DNA from: Ananas comosus
Lineage: Eukaryota > Streptophyta > Magnoliopsida > Poales > Bromeliaceae
DNA: 64,000 nucleotides
NCBI RefSeq assembly: GCF_001540865.1
Contig: NC_033640.1
Coordinates: 7,727,306-7,791,305, forward strand
Direction of reading: 5' to 3'
This document shows, piece after piece, positions 12,770 through 23,857 of this stretch (positions within the stretch are counted from its first letter, which is position 1; each line of letters opens with the position of its first letter). The notes below the pieces were generated by a model. The model worked only from the letters and a program-made list of their open reading frames with translations, was not told where the DNA came from and did not search any database. The translations under genes and the position numbers were made by a program.

Positions 12770-13900
12770 AATCTCAAGTGAGTTAAGTCAATCACTGTGA
12801 GAGGGATCGAAGACGTATCCTCTCATGCTGAGACGGGAAAACATCATGATGCCAGCGAAGTCGCATTGGGGAACAGCTAAATCTCTGTAAGGCCACCGTC
12901 CGAATACGCTCCAATACTCCGAAAGGCCAACAAACCGTGGACTAAGCCTTTCACTACTCCAAATCTCGTATCCCTCGCACGCAGCCGAACTTTGAGGAAA
13001 CATGATCTCCAACCTGAAACTCCAACTCTCTCCTGGTATCGCGTAGCTTCCTCTGTCGCTTGCTGTGCTGTCAAAAAGTGTCGTCGAACGAGGCTCTCAA
13101 CATTTTCCTCAGTCCTCAAGAGAATCTCCGGCCCAAGTGCCTCACTCACTCACATTCACTCCAAACCAGGGGGGATCGACATCTGGCGTCATAACAACGC
13201 CTCAAACGAGACCCCCATCGATCGCTCGCTTGATAAGCTGTTGTTGCTACGCAAACTCACCAGTCTCAAATGTCGTATCACCTCTCCTCCAAAGTCCAGA
13301 ACATATGCCTCAGGCATGTCTCTAGTCTTATGGTCCGCTCTGACGACCATTCTGTACTTGGGCGGAACGCCGTGCCTAAAATGCCAGCTGTGTACCCAAG
13401 GCTGTTCTGCAAACCCTTCCAAAACGGGATACAACCGTCGGTTTCTGTCTGATACAAACGACACTGGCGGTGCAGCCTAACAATCTGATCAGTATGACTG
13501 GTCAAGTCTCTTCCTTGGTACCAGTATTTCTGAACCGGTAGGAAGTGAGTCAGACTTGGTTCAGTCGTCCACTATGCACCAAATCGACATGCCACCTCGC
13601 TCATAGGCAACCAACGACGAAGTCCATCGTTGATGTGCTCCCATTCCACTCTGGGAAACTGGCCAGATCTGAGCTTGCCAGCAGGCACCTGATGCTCGTC
13701 CTTCACCGTTGGAAGTCAACACACGTGAGGCACATATCTGCCAATGTCCGCTTCATTCCAGGCCACCAGAATCGTGCCTTACAGATTCTATATACATTCT
13801 TGTGTTCCCCCAGGATGAACGTATATAAGGGGAACAATGAGCTCTCTTCAGGAATATCCGCTCGAATCTCCGGATCCACAGCACACACAGTCGGTCCCTG
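12770..13900 (-). pseudogene. Gypsy integrase remnant
   Basis: Around 13890-13690 on minus reads KARFWWPGMKRTLADMCLTC, the region around the integrase zinc-binding CxxC. Further on are AEHQ-like and LGPEILLRTEENVESLVRRH (13135-13075). Near 12800 is RGYVFDPSH, the usual end of plant gypsy integrase (family: ML..YV.DPSH). The frame changes several times, so it is dead. Confidence 0.75.
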
Positions 13901-14689
13901 TACGTCAGTACTCCGAACTGTCCAAGATGCAAATCCCTCAGCTGCCTCCCTGTCCTAGCTCTCTTCTATCCTCAACAATAGATACGGATCCCTCTGTTCT
14001 CTTCGGATTCCTATCAACAGAGTGGCTGCTGTAAAACATAGAGACGCCAGCCTCGCCGTAGACCCCAGGGGCTACATCTCGAGTCCCCCCGCTGTAGCCT
14101 CCTTGAGTAGGGGTCTCTGCTCAGTTAATTCCTCAATCTCAGGACTCTGCTGACTTCCTGCTCAACGCATCTGCCACCACATTCGCCCCGTGCGGGATGA
14201 TACTGAATACTTAATGTCATAGTCCTTCAGTAACTACCAACACCGCGCTGCCGCTCAGATTAGTCCCTCTGTGTAACAGAACTTGAGATTTGATGATTCG
14301 GTGAATACCTCGCACGTGCTCGCCGTACAAGTATGCCGCCAGGCTTCAAAGCAAAAACCACCTGCTGGCAGCCATCAAACCATGCGTAGGTAATTCTTCT
14401 CATAATCCTTTAACTGCCTTGTGAAGCATAGGCAAATCAACCTAATGCCATGCATGCATCAGCACGCAACCACAGTCACACTGGCTGATGCATCACACTA
14501 GATCACGATACCACCCCCATCACGAAGGGCAATGATTAGGAGCGACGTCAACCAGTCTTCTCACACTCGTCAAGCTCTCTGACAGTCCTCGCTCCAGACA
14601 AAATACGATCCCCTTCCGCAGTCATAGCGTCGTTGAGGGGGTGTGGAAAGCTTTCGCAAAAAGCCTTCACAAAACCGACGGTAATATCC

Positions 14690-15190
14690 GCGCAGTTCCC
14701 AGGAAGCCGAATCTCAGCTCATCGTCGTCGGTCAAGCCAATCCCGAATCGCCTTATCTTCTTCGGGTCCACTGCTCGCCCTCCGCTGAACTATCAACTGG
14801 CCCAAGAAAGCAACTCCGTAACAGAATTCGCAACCTGTTTCAACTGCATTACAGCTTCTTCTTCGCAAGAAGCTGGTAGCACAATCTCCAAGTTCCTCAT
14901 CTCAGCATCAACTCCGTGAGTATATCAAATGTCGTCGATGAAGCCTACCACAAATCTAATCCAGGAAAGTGCTGAACACTCTGTTCATCAAATCCATGAT
15001 GCAGGCAGGACATTCGTACTAATACAAAAAGCATCACTGCTGAACTCCATAATGCTGTACCGAGTCAGAAAAGTCCCGTCTTGGGAAATCCTCGCGGCCT
15101 CACCCTCAGCTGGACTGACTGGAGATCAATTTCAAAAAGACACAAGATCTTGCAGCTGATCGAATAATCATCAATGCGCGCGAGTGATAC
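14690..15190 (-). pseudogene. Gypsy reverse transcriptase remnant
   Basis: Broken frames on minus still show reverse-transcriptase landmarks: KIDL followed by QLRVRP near 15120-15145, then a decayed stretch equivalent to F.T.YG.YE..VMPFGL around 15040-15080. The metal-binding YxDD stretch is not recognisable. Many small indels; not functional. Confidence 0.65.
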
Positions 15191-15525
15191 TTGTTCTTGA
15201 TGGTCACTTTATTCAGTCACGTAATCCACCACATAACCTGAGCGACGCAGCGCTCTTCAGTACGAACATTGTTGTAGCTGCCGTGTACCTTCTATTTTAC
15301 ATATAAACACTGCGCTCCCCAAGGCCGATACACTGGGTCGCACAAACCCTTTATCCATCAATCCTGAGTTGCGCTTTAGCTACTCTCAGCTCGGCCAGGC
15401 GCCATCCTGTAAGGTACCTTTTGAGATTGGTCAGTTCAGGAACTACATCAATCACAATCATTATCTCCCTCTCCGCGCGGCACGTCGTCAACTCAGGCGA
15501 AACACATTCCGGAAACTCTCGCGGA

Positions 15526-17085
15526 CTACAGGAATGTCCTCATGCAGATTCTCGCCGCCGTAGGTACCTCCACAACTGTCGCTAGGAAAGCGATACACCC
15601 ACTGCTCAGCATCTGTCGAGCCCTCGCCGAAGATATCCAGGTGGCAAACAGCGTGCTCCTGCAGCCTCTGAAAGTAAACTCCTCCTGGCCTGGCTCGCGG
15701 AACGTCACCGTCCTCGCTCCACAGTCGATCGTAGCATAGTACCGCGCCAGCCAGTCCATACCGAGCACTACGTCGAAATCCTGCAGCTGCCCTAACACCA
15801 GCAGGTCTGCGGGCATGATCCAAGAGTCTAACTGCACCGGACAGGACCAACAACACTCTGTAACCTGCAAGACATGGTCGGGGATCTGCACCTCTCGTGC
15901 CTGAGACAACGCTCCTAACTCTAGACCATGCAACAATGCAAATGCTCGGCTAACGAAGGAATGCGATGCACCGGTATCAAAAAGAGTGCGAACTCTAATG
16001 CCAGAAATCAGAGTGATACCTGCCACCACTCGGTCGGCTGCTGAAGAGTCCTCCACCTGAGCTGCATAGACCCTGCCACTCGAAGCCTGCTGTCGCCGCT
16101 CACCCGACCGCGGCACAGACGATCTGTCCTCCTGGCGGTAGCTCGGTGCTGCTCCGTAAGACTGCTGTGGTGCTGGTGGTGCCGAAGCTGATGACGGTAC
16201 TGGAGATGCTGCTCGGGGACACGCTGCCCTCATGTGTCCCGGCTGACCACATCCGTAGCACCTGCCCTCTCTATGCTCGCACTGCCGAGGCCAGTGTGGT
16301 CCCCCGCAGATCACACACTGTGGCGTCCTCTGAGTCTGCCCCTGCTGACGGGATCCCCTGGAACGCTGACGCCCCGAAGACCCACGACCCTGAGAACGTG
16401 CTCGTGGAGGTCTCGGCGGACGTCTGCTACTCGACTGGCCTCCGTTGTCTGGAGCTGGGCGCTTCCTGTCCTGACTCTGTCCCGGCCCCTGAGCCCTCTC
16501 TCGCAGTGACACCTCTCCTCTCTCCTCCCATAGTGCCTGCTCAATGGACGCGTCCAAAGTCCTCGACCTCTGCGCCCTAACGAACCTGAATAGGTCGGGT
16601 CTCAAACCCTGCTCGAACAAGTAGACCCTATGTGCCTCGTCTCTGGCCACGAACGGAACACAGTTCAGGAGTCTAGTAAACTCCCGAACATACTCCTGAA
16701 CTGTCCGCTCGCCCTGCTGGAGCCTCTTCAAATCCTCCTCAATCTTCTGTTTCATGCTGTTGGGAAAATACATCCCATACAGCATTCCACAGAACTCATC
16801 CCAGCTCAGCTGCGCTGCCTCCAGTCTCTAGTCTCGCCTCACTCTCCGCCACCAGTCACGTGCATCACCTGACAAACAGTGTACTCCCAAAGGTACCTGC
16901 TCCCCCTCTGGAACATACAGATCCTCGAATAATCTCTCCATAGCACTGACCCATCCCTCTACAATCCAGGCCTCAGTGCCTCTGCCATCGAAGATCGGTG
17001 GATCAAAACGGCGAAAACGAGCTAATCTCTCCGTCCACCGCTCCTGCTCGGCCTCAGTCAACGGTACNACATTAGTTGCACACAA
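15526..17085 (-). pseudogene. Gypsy gag-protease, interrupted by one in-frame stop
   Basis: The first part (17085-16828) reads FDPPIFDGRGTEAWIVEGWV and GDARDWWRRVRRD, typical of plant gypsy gag. One TAG (16828-16830) then interrupts, after which the same frame continues RLEAAQLSWDEFCG and runs 419 more residues from 16785. Counting from the Met at 16785, there is a CX2CX3HX4C knuckle at about 157-169 and a canonical CX2CX4HX4C knuckle at 176-189 (CYGCGQPGHMRAAC). Protease follows with the active-site DTGASHSF at 270-277 and VVLGMDWL near 339-346. Near 15560 the frame slips: LHEDIPVVRESF continues in another frame. A codon containing n lies near the start (17068). Confidence 0.88.
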
Positions 17086-17216
17086 AGAGTGAGGTGGTGG
17101 CTTGTTGTGAACACTTCCACAACATAATAACTAGTTATATCAACCACTTAGTTTACCCAAAGCACAATTAGGGTTCATAAACAAGTTTTTTAATCTTGCA
17201 AATTAAAGCTCTAGAG

Positions 17217-17217
<1 letters not shown>

Positions 17218-17266
<49 letters not shown>
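17218..17266. repeat. (TA)n microsatellite
   Basis: About 24 TA units between the gypsy leader and MITE E. Confidence 0.95.
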
Positions 17267-17267
<1 letters not shown>

Positions 17268-17270
<3 letters not shown>

Positions 17271-17428
17271 CGGCTACTATACTATTGATAGTACCAAGCC
17301 CTTGGTACTATTGAGTTTTCTACCGTTAGATCTATCCTTTGATCATTTCCACCCGTTAGATTATACTATTAAACCAACCACCCACTCAACGCTAGAGGAC
17401 CACTAACAATTTAACCGGGGACCACTAT
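17268..17428. mobile_element. Truncated TA-flanked MITE (family E) inside the gypsy leader
   Basis: GTCCGGCTACTATACTATTG through CCACCCACTCAACGCTAGAG matches the left two thirds of the MITE at 60374-60604. The right arm is missing and the sequence passes directly into the LTR edge TGTCACG at 17429. It is preceded by (AT)n at 17218-17266. Confidence 0.75.
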
Positions 17429-19438
17429 TGTCACGCCCCGGATGTCTCGTTCCCCGGGCACGCCGACAAATCCGCCGTATACAAGGAATTTTCCCTGTAT
17501 ACGAAGCGTCAAAAGTACCTGTAAATATACAATACTACAAACAGTAGCATAGAGCTGCTCAATATACAAAGCTAAACAACTGAGTTTCATATATATAGTC
17601 CAAATCCAAAATACAAAGCTACTCGCACCGGCGAGTTAAACAACTATGTACATAAACTCTAAAATAGTAACTACCTGCAGTAGGGGGGTGCCTCTAGCTC
17701 TGTCAGTCGGGTAGGGCTCTACCTCGCGACGCCCTTGCCTCGATCCTGATCCGCGGAAGGCGCAGTAGCCGAAACCTGTGGCTCTGCAAAACATAGGTAA
17801 CAACTGGGCGTGAGAACTACTGTAAAAACAAGTAGTCCTCAGTGGGTACCGTCCAAAACGACATCGGTCACCCACTAAGTCTACAGAAGGGAGCAAGAAT
17901 AGAAGGAAAAGCAGGAAGTACACTCTACCGCTATTATCCACTACACTATCATGCTCTACACTAACCGACTGTAGGAAATGTCAAATCTGACCCAATCCAA
18001 ATCGGGACTGTAAGCATACCCGTCCCCGGGACTGTGAATACACCCGTCCCTGCCCCGCTGAGACTATCGGCTCTATCCACACTAACTGGTCCGTGGAGAG
18101 CAAGTCCAACTGGCATGAGCGACAACAACGCAAAAGCACAAGCCTGACTCCGGAGTGGCACTCGTGGGCGCTACCCAACCGAGTATGCAGCGTATCTCTG
18201 TCGAGCTCAATCAGGCTCCAACTAGCCAAAGTCAAGTAATCGACTCAAACTGGTCTAACAACCAACAAACAACGTGCCCTCGGCACAATCCGACGCCAAA
18301 ACGGCGAACCGGGCCCACCGTCAGTCCCGACGGCGCCCACTAGTACGAAACAGTCTAAACGACCTCAGAAAAATTCACTCGGCATACCAGCACGAGCGTA
18401 AATGTATTCTAAACTACCTGAAGTACTCGTCTACAGTATGCTGCGACAGTACAATTCTATAACGGCTCCTAGAGCTAAATCAGGCAGTTAATACATATGT
18501 CGATTCCAATCGCGTTTTCTCCTAAGTTTAAACCCAGTCCAACATGTATATTTAAAAGGTAATAATCATGTTATATATGCAGCATTTATCCAGGATATCA
18601 TTATGAAAAACGAACTACAACATGATTTACCGAACAGAAAATCATACATGTCGACTATTACTACACTTAGGAATAAACCGATGTAAACCCACCTTAGTCG
18701 CTAATTTTGGCAGCAAAACACCCTCACAGCTGCAGCACCACCTGCTGGTCGATCTACACCCTCCAAATCCGGGAGTCGAGCTAACACCACGCTCTACAAA
18801 GCACAAATCACCGTTTCAGTCCCAAAATTCGCAGCAGTCAGGTACAGCACGGATTCGACCAATCTAACCTCAACGAAATCTGGCAAGTAAGGGCTTCGTG
18901 GATTCCTCTCGAAGTCCTTAATCCAGCGAATCAAGCCTCGTCGAAATCCGACGCTCCTACGTCGAGTACAAGCCGAAACGCCAACGGTCGACGCTGAAAA
19001 TCTGCAGGGACAGCAACTAGCTCGAAATTGAAAAAGCTTGGAAATTAGGAAGCAATTCTATGGAACACCCACCTCGACGGCGACTAGCACTGGCGCGACG
19101 TCAAGAACGGCGAAGATCCACGCTCGCCCGGCCTCCTCACGATGCAACGGCAGCAACCGTAGGTTCGAACGGCTCTGCGGTGCGACGTCGACGGCGAAAT
19201 CGGCTCCGCGGCGGCGTCCCTCGCGTGCTTCCTTGGTACGGCCGAACGAAAGAGAAAAGGAGAGAAGAGAGGAGATAAACTCCTCTCTCTCTCTTCCCTG
19301 CATGCATAAAAGAGGGGGGAGGTGATGCCACATGGCATTACACAAACTCACACATGTGCACTCACACACGCACACACACGTACCCTCACACACACACTTA
19401 TATATATATACTAAGTGTAGGGATACTAGTATACTACA
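17429..19438 (-). repeat. Gypsy 5' LTR (right copy)
   Basis: The first about 400 bp of the inner end match the other LTR almost base for base. The remainder differs by many single-base insertions and deletions. Near the outer end is a TATA-like run (19399-19411) and a CT/GA-rich stretch. Confidence 0.9.
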
Positions 19439-19443
19439 TTAGA

Positions 19444-19907
19444 TAATTGAATCAAAATGGAATTAAACTCAGATAAGTTTTATACAATCTTATTTTTCTT
19501 TTAAAGAGATTTTCTCGATCTTACGATGAAAAGAATATAAGATGTATACCATTACATAGAACGTACGAATTGCATTTTCTTATCTAAATGATTGCGTGCA
19601 AGTTTGACTTACATGTGGGTTGAGACAAGCATGTCCATCTCTACACAAATAATCTGATAGGTATATATTAATATAATAATTTATTAGATTTTTTTTGGTC
19701 ATTTTGAATTATAAATTTTAGTTTTTGTTTATATTTTGAAATGCTGGTACTATTTACACTGTAGGTGTCACCATAATGTAAGGAGTATATATGGTATAGT
19801 ATAAAATATAAAATCTTATTTCTAAAAAAATTATATGGCCTACATCATATTTATTATTGTGGGTAGTTGCTATTGTATTTGAGATCTAGTACTATATGAA
19901 TATATAA
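19444..19907. other. AT-rich intergenic right of the gypsy element, no gene seen
   Basis: No coding frame or repeat edge recognised. Confidence 0.45.
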
Positions 19908-20072
19908 ATAGCTCATCCGGAACAGTATTAATGGTAATTTTTGACTATCAATTTTTTAGTTATTAGATTAATACTATTTCATTTAATTAACCCCAAGAAA
20001 CTCTAGGCCTCTAATGGATAAAAAGTTGATAACGCACGCTATTTCTCTAAATATCAATAATATTTTAGCCAC

Positions 20073-20076
<4 letters not shown>
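19908..20076. mobile_element. Diverged TA-flanked MITE (family E-like)
   Basis: ACAGTATTAATGGTAATTTT left, AATATCAATAATATTTTAG right. Middle TTAGATTAATACTATTTCAT resembles family E. Followed by a long TA run. Weak. Confidence 0.4.

Positions 20077-20152
<76 letters not shown>
20077..20152. repeat. (TA)n microsatellite, long and interrupted
   Basis: About 75 bp of TA repeats before Helitron copy 3. Confidence 0.95.
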
Positions 20153-20158
<6 letters not shown>

Positions 20159-20461
20159 CGTATATTCAAATTTGGGTCTGTCGACAAATCCATTTTTCGG
20201 CGGAAAAATATTTAATGTATATCTATATTTAATGTATATCTATATCTATACTATATATAAATTTATAAAATAAAAAAAAAAAAAAACTATATAATTATTG
20301 TTGACAAAATATGGTAGGTATTTTCTAATAGTATATAATAAATAAATTTACTTTTTAAAAATTGTAAATTTTTTAATAAATATGATGTACAATTTCATAT
20401 TAATTTAAAATAATTATTAAATAATTAATTGTTACGTGTATTTGTACGTACATTCAACTAG
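20150..20461 (+). mobile_element. Short Helitron (family C), copy 3, internally deleted
   Basis: It has the family 5' part (AAAGCACGTATATTCAAATT) and the 3' part (GTACGTACATTCAACTAG) but about half of the interior is missing. It follows an about 75-bp TA run (20077-20152). Confidence 0.7.
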
Positions 20462-20480
20462 TATTATATATATATATATA

Positions 20481-21088
20481 TACTATAATATAAAAGCACG
20501 TATATTCAAATTTGGGTCTGTCGACAAACCCATTTTCGGCGGGAAAATTAGCGCCCATTTTTCTCTTTCCGTACGAAAAATTTTAAATATAAGAATAAAA
20601 ATAGAAATAGAAACAGCAATGAATACGTAAGTTCTCTATAACAGATTATTGATGTGAAAATCCTAAAATATAAATTTTCTATTTAATTTCAAAAGTAATT
20701 TTTCTATAACAGATTACGGGTGTGAAAATCGTATAAAAGATATTTTTCTATTTATTCTAAAAATACTTTTTTAGATATTATCTATTTAATTTCAAAATAT
20801 ATTTTCTTTTTAAAATAACGGATTTTATTTTTCTATTTAATTTCAAAAATTTATTTCCTAACATATTTTATTTTTCTATTTAATTTCAAAAGTAATTTTT
20901 ACATTAGAGATTATTGTTAATTATTTATCATTTAAAAGTATATCTTCTTAATAGCGTGATTTATTATTTTAAATTTTTTAGATACATATTTGGCAATCAT
21001 ATAAAATATGCCTAAAATTAAAAAATAATTTAAAAAAATTATAACTTTTCTAATAATTATTATGTGCATTTGCACGTACATTTTACTA

Positions 21089-21089
<1 letters not shown>
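20481..21089 (+). mobile_element. Short Helitron (family C), copy 4, most complete
   Basis: Starts TACTATAATATAAAAGCACG, ends GTGCATTTGCACGTACATTT then TACTAG. The GTGC-ATTT-GCAC hairpin lies about 10 bp from CTAG. Head-to-tail with copy 3, separated by about 20 bp of TA repeat. Confidence 0.75.
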
Positions 21090-21144
<55 letters not shown>

Positions 21145-21184
21145 ATATAATATAATATATATATATATATATTATGAGTACTAT

Positions 21185-22618
21185 TGTAATGGCCCGACTC
21201 ACTAATAATAATAATTTGTTGGGCTTAATTAACCATTAATTCAAAATACTTAAGTTCAGTTATATATTATTACTAGATTTTCACCCGTGGCGATGCACGG
21301 CTAATATAATAAATATAGAATAATAAAAATTATTATGTGATGATAACAAAAAATTTTCTAATTAATTTTATATTTTTTAACAAATAAAAAATATACTATC
21401 AATCTTAATTATAGTACATATTAAAGTACACAAGCTAGAGAAAAAAAAAATTTGGACCAAAGTAAATATTCAACTAAAATGCAAAATTCAATCCTGCTCT
21501 ATTATCTATAAATTGATATGCAAAACAATTTACATTTACATATTGATGTGCGAAATAAAATGATAACTAAAATTGATTAATATGAAAATTACAAATGATA
21601 TTAATATTTAAGCATATAATGAGATCAACTAAACTTTCATATTTGACACAATTTAGAATAAGCACACATATATTATGTTCCTACTGTTGCTTTTAAGATT
21701 CAAAAATATATAGATGTTGGTTTTTAAGAAAATATAAAGAAAAAAATTTTGTTGCATGAAGATGAAAAGTTACATGAGTGACAGAAGGGAAAAAAATTAC
21801 GAAATGAAAATTACAGAAGTGACAGTAGGGAAATAATATGTTCTATTTTAAAGCATCAATATTTAAGAGCGAAGAAAATTACAGGAGTGATGTGAGTTTT
21901 AAATTTTTTCCTCTTTCCAAAAATGCCTCTATCCTTTTTTACTAATATTTTTATGTCAAAAAATTTTCAACCAATCATTTTAAATAATTAACTAAGTAAT
22001 AATTTATTCTCAAATAAAGATAAATATTTTCCTTCTCAATAAAAAAATATATATTCTGTTTTAAAGCATCAACATTTAAGAACCAAGAAAATTGCAGGAG
22101 TGACAGTAGAGAAAACAAAATTACGAATGACAGTAGAGAAAAAAAAATTACGAAGTAAAAATTATATCTATACTACTTATAAATTTTTTCGCAAAGAATA
22201 ATTTCAAAGCAACCGCCAATCATTTCGTTTTTACTTTGGTCATCTATACCGATTTTTTCGCAACCAATCATTTCAAATAATTCGCAACAGATTATTACAT
22301 ATTTCTCAACCAATAATTTTAAATAATTAATTATTTGCCAATACGAAATTTGAGTTTGACCATTTTTTTCGCAACTAACCATTTCAAATAATTCGCAACA
22401 GATTATTGCTTATTTCGCAACCAATAATTTTAAATAACTAAATATCCATATTTGAGTTTGACACGTGGTAAGCATATAGAAAGCCACGTGTCAGCTTCTC
22501 ACATAGGGTTCATTAAGGGTTCTACTTTTATATATAGTAATAGATTAGAGTCCATGATCTCTTATATTTTCCATCTCAATCATATTTTCGTATGATGTCG
22601 GACGATTGTGGTGTTACA
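21185..22618 (-). repeat. Solo LTR of the TRIM family, split by a Helitron
   Basis: The left part (21185-21272, TGTAATGGCCCGACTCACTA ... TATTA) and right part (22545-22618, TTAGAGTCCATGATCTC ... GTGTTACA) together match the TRIM LTRs at 54263-54417 and 54633-54752. The flanks ACTAT (21180-21184) and ACGAT (22619-22623) look like a one-mismatch 5-bp target duplication. The joined LTR is about 162 bp. Confidence 0.8.
21273..22544 (-). mobile_element. Non-autonomous Helitron inserted in a solo LTR
   Basis: On minus it starts A|TCTATTACTATATATAAAAG. It ends with hairpin CCGTG-CATCGC-CACGG, 8 bases (GTGAAAAT) and CTAG|T. The TC start, hairpin near the end, CTAG end and A/T target are the Helitron hallmarks. 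Length 1272 bp, no helicase. Near the 5' end (22195-22440) are repeated units such as CGCAACCAATCATTTCAAAT and CGCAACAGATTATT. Confidence 0.85.
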
Positions 22619-22622
22619 ACGA

Positions 22623-23115
22623 TCACCTTAGTACTCATAAGCCATGTTCGATATTTGAGCTTCCGAATCGACAATTTATAGTGTTATATTTAATTTAGAG
22701 CATTTAAATATTTTGAAAATTGAATTTCATAAATTTTTGATATCATCCATCTTACAATCAAAATGCTTCAAAATTGACAATTTTAATTGCCGGTATAGGA
22801 CGTTTTCTAATTTAACAGTATAGAACAATTGGAATCAGTTAAATTTTTTGTACAAAATTCTATTCATTATCTAGATCAAGATTAATAACTTTCATCTTGA
22901 ATTGAACAATTCGATTCTTTATTTTTAGAAAGTCGTTCGATTTTGACTGTTTATTTTATACTAACTTGACTGACTCTATCATAAATTTTAAAAGTTATAA
23001 AATTTGATTTCTAAATTCTTCATATGCTCTACATTATATTAAATACTATCGATCACTATAAGTAAATAATATCAAACATAGCGAATTTTATTTTTAAGAT
23101 ATTTTAAATAATCTT
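22623..23115. mobile_element. Foldback MITE of family D, left part
   Basis: TTAGTACTCATAAGCCATGT, then TTGAGCTTCCGAATCGACAA, matches the full-length copy at 58690-59218. The right arm is degraded after about 23115. It starts within a few bp of the solo-LTR duplication. Confidence 0.55.
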
Positions 23116-23584
23116 AATCAAGTCTAACTGAGCATACAGCTCCACATGTCTTGATTGTGACTCAGCTAAATCAGGCTCCCACCATTTCAAACGTGACTTG
23201 GCCTAACTTGGTTTTCCACAACAGAACAGAATGTTGACCCCTTTATGCCACCAATCCCAACCGCCCATACAAATTTGCAGTATGCAGAAATTGAACCCGT
23301 GGCCTTTATCTTTAGTACCAATTGGGATCGCTAGCTGACGTTAACCATTTATTCCAAAAGCTCAAGTTGTTAAAAAAATACAACTAATTCATTTATAAGT
23401 GTATGGAGATAGTGCCCACGTGTCTCAATTGTGACTCGGCCCAACTAGCCTCCCACCACTTCGAACATAGCTTGGTCCTACTCGACGTCTCGTCATTTCA
23501 AATGTAACTCGGCCTAATTTAGCCTACCGCCGTATGGCAGAATGCTTGCCCATTTAAACCAACAAGAAGGGCTACCATATCCTT
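23116..23584. other. Gene-free stretch with short diverged repeats
   Basis: Two loosely similar blocks contain TGTGACTCGGCCCAACTAGC-like text (23151-23215 and 23410-23525), suggesting a diverged direct repeat. No protein or RNA gene is seen. Confidence 0.4.
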
Positions 23585-23857
23585 ATGAATATGCAGCCCT
23601 TCGTACTATCAACTTATTTTTTATGATAGAGCTTTTGAATCGACATTACATATTGTTAAAATGATCAAGAGCATTTAATTAAAATACTAAAAGTAGATTT
23701 TCTTAATTTTTCAAAATTATAATAGAGCCTATCAACAGATATAAAATGAACAATCAAAATAGAACGACTTCCCAAAAATAAAAGATCAGATTCTTTATTA
23801 GAGATCAGAGTTATTAATTTTAATCTAGATAATGAACAAAAATCATAACAATGGATA
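23585..23857. repeat. Inverted fragment of family D MITE
   Basis: 23750-23835 read on minus matches 22861-22945 (CATTATCTAGAT and the ATTCTTTATTTTTAGAAAGTCG-like stretch), so it is an inverted partner of the copy at 22623. Confidence 0.5.

Larger units (their letters stand above)
10510..19438 (-). mobile_element. Ty3/gypsy LTR retrotransposon, near-complete outline, decayed pol
   Basis: Two LTRs (10510-12541 and 17429-19438) start TGTCACGCCCCGGAT and end CTACA on the plus strand. A perfect 5-bp duplication TTAGA lies at 10505-10509 and 19439-19443. Read on minus, the order is LTR, gag with zinc knuckles, protease, RT remnant, integrase, polypurine tract, LTR. Protease before RT and integrase after it is the Ty3/gypsy order. 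The internal part is only 4.9 kb and pol is frame-broken, so the element is non-autonomous. No primer binding site is found at the expected place. LTR length would fit a chromovirus of the Tekay/Del type, but no chromodomain was recognised. Confidence 0.92.

Noticed and set aside
12992..13958. Plus-strand readings of 137-162 codons
   Set aside because: The minus strand here shows integrase motifs; the plus frames are shadows.
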